From Lachnospiraceae bacterium (GTDB lineage: Bacteria; Bacillota; Clostridia; Lachnospirales; Lachnospiraceae), in contig DOVL01000303.1 of the NCBI GenBank assembly GCA_003520105.1, positions 1-9,186 of the forward strand: a stretch of 9,186 bases of DNA. Reading direction: 5' to 3'. Shown here in pieces: positions 1-5,457 of the stretch. Position numbers and translations under genes: made by a program. The notes beneath the pieces are model-generated. The model was not told the DNA's origin, ran no database searches, and saw only the letters and a program-made list of their open reading frames with translations. Positions within the stretch are counted from its first letter, which is position 1. Every line of letters starts with the position of its first letter.

Positions 1-3
1 ACG

Positions 4-318
4 ATGTCAGTAGAGAAGAGAGTACTTTGCAGTGCCTCAAGATATACAAAAAAATACTATCTGAATCCGGAATTTGACAGACTTCCCACAGCTGTAAAGG
101 ATGAACTCAAGATCATGTGTGTACTCTTTACAGAAGAGGTCGGAGGCGTTATACTTCTAATGTTTGACGAGGACGGAAACCTCAGACTCATGACTGAAGC
201 CGAGGAGGACGACATCCTCTACGACGAAATAGGAAGCGAACTAAAAATCCGCCAGCTCCAACTGAACAAGAAGGAACTCTTCGAACAGCTCGAGCAATAC
301 TACGAGGCATTTTTTTAA
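4..318 (+). CDS. DUF6145-family small protein (function unknown)
   Basis: A 104-residue, acidic, soluble protein without signal peptide or membrane segment. From memory it matches the DUF6145 family of Lachnospiraceae: an N-terminal stretch with VLCSASRYTKKYYLNPEF, then LPTAVKDELKIMCVLFTEEVG, an acidic middle (EAEEDDILYDEIGSELKI) and a C-terminal helix ending ELFEQLEQYYEAFF. The length fits the family and the gene appears complete. Its ATG lies three bases inside the window, so its ribosome binding site cannot be seen. The stop codon follows a run of seven T, and the structured element at 319-526 begins at once. No reaction or partner is known to me. In related genomes I recall such genes near coaX, dusB, greA and lysS, which would fit a housekeeping neighbourhood, but that is recollection rather than evidence from this window. 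Gene call sure, family likely, function unknown. Confidence 0.85.
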   Translation: MSVEKRVLCSASRYTKKYYLNPEFDRLPTAVKDELKIMCVLFTEEVGGVILLMFDEDGNLRLMTEAEEDDILYDEIGSELKIRQLQLNKKELFEQLEQYYEAFF

Positions 319-526
319 CATAACGATGAGTAGATACAAACAGCATATGCCCCTGATGGCGTATTTTGCTACAACTAAGTAGTAATATGCGTAGCATATT
401 GCTATCATGAGCGAAGCGAATGATGCAGCATGCGAAGCATGCTACATACATCATGGAATGATGTATGCATAATTCTGTGTGCAGAATTATGGCACACGAA
501 GGGGTATATGTTGTTTGTATCGTTAA
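319..526 (+). repeat. Structured intergenic element, copy A (long outer stem, conserved core, five-hairpin insert)
   Basis: This element nearly fills the gap between the DUF6145 gene and coaX. The outer stem pairs 333-354 with 500-521: 22 consecutive pairs, two of them G-U (G343 with T511, G349 with T505) when read as + strand RNA. On the other strand these would be A-C mismatches, so the + strand is the likely functional RNA. The stem may continue as TTAAC (315-319) with GTTAA (522-526) across an internal loop. Just inside the stem is a core motif, TGATGGCGTATTTT then CTACAAC (354-375), and on the 3' side CGAAGGGG (498-504). The same motifs occur at 1341-1383 with a shorter interior, so I treat the two as copies of one family. 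Possible roles are a cis-acting regulatory RNA in the coaX leader, a processing or termination structure, or a small mobile repeat. I do not recognise a known RNA family. Confidence 0.75.
380..491 (+). other. Array of five consecutive short hairpins inside copy A
   Basis: Five hairpins sit almost back to back. H1 is 380-390/394-404 (11 pairs, one T-G, loop GTA). H2 is 405-423: TCAT with ATGA, then two opposed G-A mismatches, then GC/GC closed by a GAA loop. H3 is 427-433/437-443 (AGCATGC, 7 pairs, loop GAA). H4 is 445-454/458-467 (10 perfect pairs, loop GGA). H5 is 468-477/482-491 (10 perfect pairs, loop TGTG). GTGTGC (477-482) could instead pair with GCACAC (492-497), which would disrupt H5. 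The whole block is absent from copy B at 1328-1395, where the core motif runs straight into the 3' arm. That suggests an insertion or variable domain. Its function is unknown. Confidence 0.8.
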
Positions 527-533
527 TTAATGC

Positions 534-540
534 GAGAGGA
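534..540 (+). promoter_or_regulatory. Ribosome binding site that sets the coaX start
   Basis: GAGAGGA at 534-540 lies seven bases before the ATG at 548. An in-frame ATG at 530 would put this purine tract inside the gene and has no binding site of its own, only the end of the structured element. The protein family also begins with the short leader and DxGNT loop seen from 548. The start is therefore placed at 548. No clear promoter is seen between the structured element and this site. Confidence 0.8.
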
Positions 541-547
541 AAAAACT

Positions 548-1312
548 ATGCTTTTTGCGATTGACGTAGGAAATACAAACATAACCATTGGCCTCTTCGA
601 CGGGAAGAAGCTTGTTAAGCAGTTCAGAATGATCACACAGACCGACAGAACCTCTGATGAATACGGAGTTTTCCTCGGAGAGTGGCTCTTCGTGAACCGT
701 ATGAAGCCGCAGGACATAACGGATGTAATTATTTCTTCGGTTGTTCCGAATATCATGCATTCACTTACCAGCGGTATTATCAAGTATTTTAACGTAACAC
801 CTGTTATTGTTGCTCCGGGCATCAAGACAGGAATAAATGTATCCATACCGAATCCAAAGGAACTCGGTGCCGACAGACTGGTTGATGCTGTTGCTGCATA
901 TGAGATCTACGGCGGACCTATCATCGTTATCGATTTCGGTACGGCTACTACCCACGACCTTGTTCTTGGTGACGGTACCTTCTATGCCGGAGTTACATCA
1001 CCGGGTATCAGACTTGCAGCTAACGCACTCTGGCGCGGAACTGCAAAGCTTCCTGAGGTTGAGATCAAGAAGGTTGATACCATACTCGGAAGAGATACTG
1101 TATCAAGTATGCAGGCCGGTATTTACTATGGTTACATCGGACAGACCGAGTACATAATCAAGAAGCTGAAGGAGGATTCTAAGCTCGACAACATTAAGGT
1201 TGTTGCAACCGGCGGCCTCGGAAAGCTTATCTCCGAAGCAACCGATCAGATCGACATCTACGACCCTGAACTGACCCTTCATGGCCTCAGAATTATTTAT
1301 GATAAGCAATAA
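548..1312 (+). CDS. coaX: Type III pantothenate kinase
   Basis: Phosphorylates pantothenate to 4'-phosphopantothenate, the first step of coenzyme A synthesis. It is a cytosolic enzyme of the ASKHA kinase superfamily. The 254-residue protein has the family landmarks in order: phosphate loop DVGNTN at residues 6-11, the GADR motif at 107-110, DFGTATT at 129-135 with the expected acidic residue D129, AGVTSPGI at 147-154, and TGGLG at 221-225. The length is normal for CoaX. The residue after DFGTATT is His136, where Phe is usual in my recollection, a minor variation. The start at 548 is chosen over an in-frame ATG at 530 because of the ribosome binding site at 534-540. The gene is flanked on both sides by copies of the same structured element (319-526 and 1328-1395). 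dusB follows 94 bases downstream, so co-transcription is possible if the second element does not terminate. Confidence 0.96.
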   Translation: MLFAIDVGNTNITIGLFDGKKLVKQFRMITQTDRTSDEYGVFLGEWLFVNRMKPQDITDVIISSVVPNIMHSLTSGIIKYFNVTPVIVAPGIKTGINVSIPNPKELGADRLVDAVAAYEIYGGPIIVIDFGTATTHDLVLGDGTFYAGVTSPGIRLAANALWRGTAKLPEVEIKKVDTILGRDTVSSMQAGIYYGYIGQTEYIIKKLKEDSKLDNIKVVATGGLGKLISEATDQIDIYDPELTLHGLRIIYDKQ

Positions 1313-1327
1313 TCGGGATTTGTAATT

Positions 1328-1395
1328 TTGTAAAATAAGTTATGCCTCTGAGGGCGTATTTTATCTACAACCGAAGAGGCATAACTTTTTTACAA
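1328..1395 (+). repeat. Structured intergenic element, copy B (also a candidate terminator/attenuator before dusB)
   Basis: TTGTAAAA (1328-1335) plus AAGTTATGCCTCT (1337-1349) pairs with AGAGGCATAACTT (1375-1387) plus TTTTACAA (1388-1395). That is 21 pairs interrupted only by a bulged T1336. The loop at 1350-1374 carries the core shared with copy A: GAGGGCGTATTTT and CTACAAC, followed by CGAAG. Compared with copy A, the pair C352-G502 is T1347-A1377 here, a compensatory change, and G349-T505 is G1344-C1380. The six T at 1386-1391 follow the GC-richer upper stem and pair with an A-rich 5' arm, the layout of a bidirectional intrinsic terminator. It may therefore end coaX transcripts or attenuate dusB, whose ribosome binding site starts three bases after the stem. 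Confidence 0.75.
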
Positions 1396-1406
1396 ATGGA
1401 GAAACT

Positions 1407-2351
1407 ATGTTTAATGGACTTTTTATCAACAAAATAATTCTAGCTCCTATGGCAGGTATCACAGACCTGCCTTTTCGCTTATTATGCAGAGAGCAGGGCT
1501 GCGACATGGTTTACACCGAAATGGTCAGTGCAAAGGGCATGATGTATAACATGAACCGTTCGGAACCGCTTCTCGTAACTGATCCGAAGGAGAGACCGGT
1601 AGGCGTTCAGATCTTCGGAAGCGAGCCGGAGATCATGGCGAAGGAAGCGGCTATTCTCGCTGAAAGAGACTTTGATTTTATAGATATAAATATGGGCTGT
1701 CCTGTGCCGAAGATAGTGAATAACGGCGAGGGTTCGGCTCTTCTTAAGGATCCTGAGCTTGCCGGAAGGATCATAAAGGCAGTCAGCAGTGCGGTTGATA
1801 AGCCTGTGACCGTCAAGATCCGTGCGGGCTTTGACAAGGACAGCATCAATGCGGTTCTGATGGCTAAAACAGCCGAGGAGAACGGTGCGGCTGCGATAGC
1901 TGTACATGCCAGAACAAGAGAAATGTTCTACCAGGGCGAGGCTGACTGGAACATCATCAAGGCGGTGAAGGACGCCGTGAATATTCCGGTTATCGGAAAT
2001 GGAGATATAAGAAATTCGGATGATATGAAGAGGATGAAAGAGGAGACCGGCTGTGACAGCGTTATGGTCGGAAGGGCTGCCAAGGGTAATCCATGGATAT
2101 TTGCCGAACTAAAAGATCCGGACAGCTTTACTCCGCCGACCGTTTCCGATATTAAGGAGACCATGCTCCGCCACGCTGAGATGATGCTTTCTCAGAAGGG
2201 CGAATACACTGCCATTCATGAGATGCGTAAGCATGTTGCCTGGTATATGGCCGGCGTCAGGAACTCCTCAAAAATGCGCCGAGAGATCAATACCGTGAGC
2301 ACTTTTGCAGAGCTGGAGAGCCTTATTGATCTCATTCCGGGAACAGATTAA
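1407..2351 (+). CDS. dusB: tRNA-dihydrouridine synthase, DusB type
   Basis: FMN-dependent enzyme that reduces specific uridines in the tRNA D-loop to dihydrouridine using NADPH, in the cytosol. The 314-residue protein has a TIM-barrel flavin domain with APMAGITDLPFR at residues 13-24, NMGCPVPKIV at 95-104 containing the catalytic Cys98, VKIRAGF at 136-142 with the FMN/substrate lysine, HART at 167-170, PVIGNGDI at 194-201, and the phosphate-binding MVGRAAKGNPWIF at 220-232. A C-terminal helical domain follows with the typical HEMRKHVAWYMAG (271-283). Length and motif order are those of DusB. GGAG at 1398-1401, five bases before the ATG, supports the start. It directly follows structured copy B. 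No terminator is evident after the stop codon. The substrate uridine position cannot be read from the sequence. Confidence 0.95.
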   Translation: MFNGLFINKIILAPMAGITDLPFRLLCREQGCDMVYTEMVSAKGMMYNMNRSEPLLVTDPKERPVGVQIFGSEPEIMAKEAAILAERDFDFIDINMGCPVPKIVNNGEGSALLKDPELAGRIIKAVSSAVDKPVTVKIRAGFDKDSINAVLMAKTAEENGAAAIAVHARTREMFYQGEADWNIIKAVKDAVNIPVIGNGDIRNSDDMKRMKEETGCDSVMVGRAAKGNPWIFAELKDPDSFTPPTVSDIKETMLRHAEMMLSQKGEYTAIHEMRKHVAWYMAGVRNSSKMRREINTVSTFAELESLIDLIPGTD

Positions 2352-2421
2352 ATGAATATCTGAGAGAGACATATTTCTGACGAGTATTTATTAATCCTGA
2401 TCGTGCCCGGAAATATAATAA

Positions 2422-2455
2422 ACAGTAGACAAAATACTGTAAAATGTATTAAAAT
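2422..2455 (+). promoter_or_regulatory. Candidate sigma-A promoter with overlapping dyad, upstream of the SbcD/SbcC-like pair
   Basis: TAGACA (2426-2431, five of six to TTGACA) and TAAAAT (2450-2455, five of six to TATAAT) are 18 bases apart in an AT-rich gap of 157 bases between dusB and the next gene. The -35 box lies inside a perfect dyad, ACAGTA (2422-2427) and TACTGT (2435-2440) with seven bases between. This is suitable as a small operator, though such a short dyad can arise by chance. No known repressor box is recognised. The gene's ribosome binding site GAGGGA (2497-2502) lies six bases before the ATG at 2509. Confidence 0.4.
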
Positions 2456-2508
2456 AATCTAGTGTATGTCCTGATATGAATCAATAAAAAATACATGAGG
2501 GAAAAAAG

Positions 2509-3570
2509 ATGAAGTTTATTCATATTTCAGATATATATCTCGGAGCTGAACCTGATAAGGGCAAGGAGTGGAGCGAGCAGAGGGCTAAGGAGCTTTACGA
2601 AACCTTTGACAGGGTTATTCAGCTTTGTATAGATGAAAAGATAAACCTGCTCATGATAGCAGGAAATCTCTTTAACTCTCAGCCGACAGTGGAGGATCTC
2701 GAGAAACTCGATGAGACACTTTTAAGGCTTGAGGGAACCAGAACAGTTATCCTCGGCGGTTTCAGGGACTATATCAGTCCGGGATGCGCTATGGAGACTT
2801 ACAAATTCAGATCAAAAACTGTTGTTCTTCCGGGAGGCAGGACAGCAAATGCATATTTAAAGGGAATCAACACCTGCGTGACGGGATACAGCTATGACAG
2901 ACCGGTTGTGGAAAACGATGTCATAAGTGAGATATCACCGGGACGCGAGGACGCGGTAAATATTCTTCTTGCCTGTGGCGGTGATTCGCAGCATATGCCT
3001 TTTGACAGAAAGAAACTGGCCAGAAAGGGCTTTGCATACGCAGCACTTGGCGGAAACAGAAAACCGGTGCATATTCTCAAGGACAGAATGGCTTATTGTG
3101 GTTCGCCTGAACCGCTTTCACCTGCAGATACCGGAAAGCACGGCATCATCATTGGTGAGGTTAAGGATGGCAAGACAACCATAAACTGGATGCCTTTCAG
3201 CAAGAGAAATTATGTTACATTCAATATCGATGTAAGCTACAATATTTCGGGCGAACAGCTTTCCGATGCCATAGTTGACAGAGTAAGGAAGCTGGGCTTT
3301 GATAATATTTACACGATAAGCTATACCGGTCTGGTCGACAGCAAGCTTTCGATAGACCTCAAGAGGATCAAGGACAGATATAACATTTATGATATAATCG
3401 ACAATACGGTTCCGATGAGCGATCTTGAAAATATGGAGGCAGAGCACACCGGGGATCTGGCAGGAGCTTTCTGCAGAGCAACCAGAGAGCTTCCGGACAT
3501 TTCGAACGAGTTGAAAGAAAAAATGACCATGTATGGCCTTGAAGCCATGGCAAGGACAGGGGAGAGATAA
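2509..3570 (+). CDS. Degenerate YhaO/SbcD (Mre11)-like metallophosphoesterase, probably not a nuclease
   Basis: A 353-residue protein of the SbcD/Mre11 calcineurin-like phosphoesterase fold. The family framework is unmistakable, but the active site is gone. Motif I reads FIHISDIYLG: D8 is kept and the His is now Y10. Motif II reads AGNLFN: the bridging Asp is N53. Motif III, normally GNHD, reads GFRD: F85 and R86. Motif IV, normally LAHGGD, reads LACGGD: C156. Motif V, normally LGHIHKP, reads LGGNRKP: G182 and R184. The C-terminal capping region (about 230-350) is retained. So of the usual seven metal ligands only D8 remains, and manganese-dependent cleavage is not expected. The reading frame is intact and of normal length. 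AGGGGAG near its end serves the next gene, which starts immediately after the stop, so the two are translationally coupled and likely form a complex. Role unknown: perhaps a structural or regulatory partner. Family sure; loss of activity inferred from residues. Confidence 0.88.
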   Translation: MKFIHISDIYLGAEPDKGKEWSEQRAKELYETFDRVIQLCIDEKINLLMIAGNLFNSQPTVEDLEKLDETLLRLEGTRTVILGGFRDYISPGCAMETYKFRSKTVVLPGGRTANAYLKGINTCVTGYSYDRPVVENDVISEISPGREDAVNILLACGGDSQHMPFDRKKLARKGFAYAALGGNRKPVHILKDRMAYCGSPEPLSPADTGKHGIIIGEVKDGKTTINWMPFSKRNYVTFNIDVSYNISGEQLSDAIVDRVRKLGFDNIYTISYTGLVDSKLSIDLKRIKDRYNIYDIIDNTVPMSDLENMEAEHTGDLAGAFCRATRELPDISNELKEKMTMYGLEAMARTGER

Positions 3571-5277
3571 ATGTTTCTTAGTAAGCTTTTACTTAAAGCA
3601 TACGGACAGTTTAATAGTAAAGAGGTGGCTTTAAAAGACGGAGTGAACCTCATCTACTGCGAAAACAGAGAGAAGAGACGTACATTCAGAGACTTTATAG
3701 TGAGTATGCTCTACGGAAGTTTCGGAAGAAATCTCTTCGGTATCGGTGAGGATGTTCACGCTGAAAGAAAGCCGTTTGGAAACGAATATAAAGGTGCTAT
3801 GTATGTTAACGAGGATGGTAAGACATACCTTGTTGAGAGAACCTTCCTGACCGGTGCACCGAAAACCTCGGTGATGGATATTGCTACCGGAAAGCAGGAA
3901 GACAGTAAGGGCATGACCACACTGCCGGAGCACATGGTTGCTCTTGACAGAAGCACATACAAGGCGGGACTGGTGATAGATGATCAGTCGGCTTCGGATG
4001 AAGAACAGATAAACGATGCCGAGCTGGTAGAAAAGACAAGCTCCTTTATCAGAAATGTAACTGAAACAGGATGCGCGGATATCGATTTTGATGCTTCGAT
4101 CGAATATCTTAGAGAGATGAAAAATAAAAAGAATTCTCAGCCGATGGTCAGAAGACTTAATGAACTTACGAAGAGGATCGACAGCTACGAATCGATTGAT
4201 AAGGATATTGAAGGCATAGAGGTTGATATCAAGAAGCTTGATGAAGATTTCGCAATAGAAGCTGCGAAGCGTAAGAGAGTTGCCAGAAGAATGATACAGA
4301 ATGAGGATGGCAGCGTTTCTTATGAGGTCGACAAGGAACTCAACAAGAAGATTGATATTCTTGCCGAGACCGGACAGGATATGATGAGTAAGCCGGAGGA
4401 GAAGGGTGAGAAGAAGCTGACGGAAAGATTGCCGGTCATCTTCGGAATGGGCTTCCTCATAATTCTCTTGGTAACAGCGGTTGTTTTTATGCTTCCGTTT
4501 GAACTGGCGGTTAAGAGACTTTTCGTTATATTTACGGTAGCGTTTGTTATATTTACAATAGTTGATGGTCTTAGGGTTAACGGTTTCTTCGATGCGGGCG
4601 ATATAACTCCTACGGATGAGGACTTCAAGATGGTCCTTCAGGAGATCGAGGAGGAGAAGGAAGAGAAGGAAGCGATAGAATTCGACATGACCTTCGCCAA
4701 GGAATATGCTGAACAGAAGGAAGCTCTCAGAAAGAAGGAAAGCGATCTTCTGGACAAGAGGAAAGAGAGAAATAAGCTTCAGGCTGAGTTTAATTCCGTA
4801 TTTAAGAAGAAGAGTGAACTTGAGGAAGAGAGCTATGCGATAACCGCAGCCATGAATCAACTGATAACCGAGAGGGACAGAATGAAGAAGGAGAGACTTC
4901 CGAAGGTTACTTCTCATATCTCGGATCATATCAGTGAGATAACAGGCGGAAAGTACGACGCTATCAGGATTGACAGAGATTATAACATCTCGGTCAGCAG
5001 AGGCGGAGTTCTGAGCGAGCTGTCGGAGCTTTCGGATTCTGACAAGAGGCTTGTATATCTTGCAATCAGATTTGGACTGTCAGAGGCTTTTGCATCTCAG
5101 GATGCACCGCTCATTCTGGTGGATATGCTTGACAACGTCAGCGCTGAGTCAACCGGAAATATCATGAACTGTATCGGCAGACTGAAATCAAGACAGCAGG
5201 TTATCCTGACCTCTGATCCATCACTCAGGGATAGAATGACTGCTATAGGAATTGAATATAACTATGCGGAGATATAA
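3571..5277 (+). CDS. Degenerate YhaN/SbcC (Rad50)-like ATPase-fold protein with two membrane segments
   Basis: A 568-residue partner of the preceding gene, starting directly after its TAA with AGGGGAG (3558-3564) as ribosome binding site. The N-terminus follows YhaN/SbcC (LLLKAYGQF, then GVNLIYC), but the Walker A GPNEAGKST is replaced by CENREKRRT at residues 30-38: both glycines and the lysine are lost. Charged, coiled-coil-prone stretches lie at about 190-235 and 355-445. Between them are two hydrophobic spans, about 287-309 and 316-333, that fit a membrane hairpin, a feature I also recall in YhaN proteins. The C-terminal lobe has LSELSELSDSDKRLVYLAIR (481-500) in place of the ABC signature region, LILVDM (514-519) where Walker B needs DE (D518 kept, M519), and TSDP (547-550) where the H-loop His is expected. 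No CxxC zinc hook is present, and the protein is much shorter than SbcC of about 1000 residues. ATP hydrolysis is unlikely. Function unknown. Confidence 0.85.
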   Translation: MFLSKLLLKAYGQFNSKEVALKDGVNLIYCENREKRRTFRDFIVSMLYGSFGRNLFGIGEDVHAERKPFGNEYKGAMYVNEDGKTYLVERTFLTGAPKTSVMDIATGKQEDSKGMTTLPEHMVALDRSTYKAGLVIDDQSASDEEQINDAELVEKTSSFIRNVTETGCADIDFDASIEYLREMKNKKNSQPMVRRLNELTKRIDSYESIDKDIEGIEVDIKKLDEDFAIEAAKRKRVARRMIQNEDGSVSYEVDKELNKKIDILAETGQDMMSKPEEKGEKKLTERLPVIFGMGFLIILLVTAVVFMLPFELAVKRLFVIFTVAFVIFTIVDGLRVNGFFDAGDITPTDEDFKMVLQEIEEEKEEKEAIEFDMTFAKEYAEQKEALRKKESDLLDKRKERNKLQAEFNSVFKKKSELEEESYAITAAMNQLITERDRMKKERLPKVTSHISDHISEITGGKYDAIRIDRDYNISVSRGGVLSELSELSDSDKRLVYLAIRFGLSEAFASQDAPLILVDMLDNVSAESTGNIMNCIGRLKSRQQVILTSDPSLRDRMTAIGIEYNYAEI

Positions 5278-5296
5278 TGGGGGTATCATGTTTTTT

Positions 5297-5379
5297 GGGG
5301 ATGCGGCCATATATTATCCGCAGGATACGCATCTCCGGGATGGCTGCTTAAGCTTATAGTCCCGGATATTTGCGTTTTT
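5297..5379 (+). terminator. Structured gap between the SbcC-like gene and sufC; weak candidate terminator
   Basis: Stem P1 pairs GGGGATGCG (5297-5305) with CGCATCTCC (5328-5336), with one G-T pair. Inside it TATCC-GCA-GGATA (5315-5327) forms a small hairpin abutting the 3' strand. Stem P3 pairs TCCGGGA (5334-5340) with TCCCGGA (5360-5366) and shares three bases with P1, so the two cannot both form completely. Five T at 5375-5379 follow P3 at a distance of eight bases, which makes a poor but possible intrinsic terminator. Alternatively this is a switching leader of the suf operon if transcription starts upstream. No known riboswitch is recognised. Confidence 0.35.
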
Positions 5380-5406
5380 AATGCAGGCGAAAAAAATAGA
5401 TCATTT

Positions 5407-5436
5407 TTGATCATTAAGATAGATGCTATTTATTAA
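5407..5436 (+). promoter_or_regulatory. Weak candidate promoter of the suf operon
   Basis: TTGATC (5407-5412) and TATTAA (5431-5436), four matches each to the sigma-A consensus, are 18 bases apart in an AT-rich stretch just before the strong sufC ribosome binding site. TGCTATTTAT (5424-5433) could instead serve as an extended -10. The -35 overlaps a small hairpin, GATCA-TTTT-TGATC (5399-5412). No Rrf2/IscR-type operator was recognised. Confidence 0.25.
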
Positions 5437-5457
5437 AAGTTAAACAGGAGGAACAAA

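Noticed and set aside
326..382. Short peptides starting MPLMAYF (copy A) and MPLRAYF (copy B) encoded in the conserved core
   Set aside because: The similarity follows from nucleotide identity. A one-base indel after YF breaks the frame while the following CTACAAC stays conserved, so selection is on the nucleotides.
347..504. Resemblance of CTGATGG and CGAAG in copy A to hammerhead ribozyme core motifs
   Set aside because: The hammerhead needs CTGANGA and GAAA in separate helices. Here the third-position A is missing and the two motifs flank the same helix, so the topology is wrong.
530..547. Upstream ATG at 530 as the coaX start
   Set aside because: It would place the ribosome binding site inside the gene and add six residues not expected before the conserved DVGNTN loop.
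319..1395. Integron-like cassette (coaX flanked by attC-like sites)
   Set aside because: The elements lack convincing RYYYAAC/GTTRRRY core boxes in the right places, no integrase is in the window, and coaX is a core gene in a typical neighbourhood.
3631..4929. Long open frame of 432 codons on the - strand opposite the SbcC-like gene
   Set aside because: It lies wholly inside a clear + strand coding gene, has no supporting binding site or recognisable domain, and its composition is what the complement of that gene's codon use would give.
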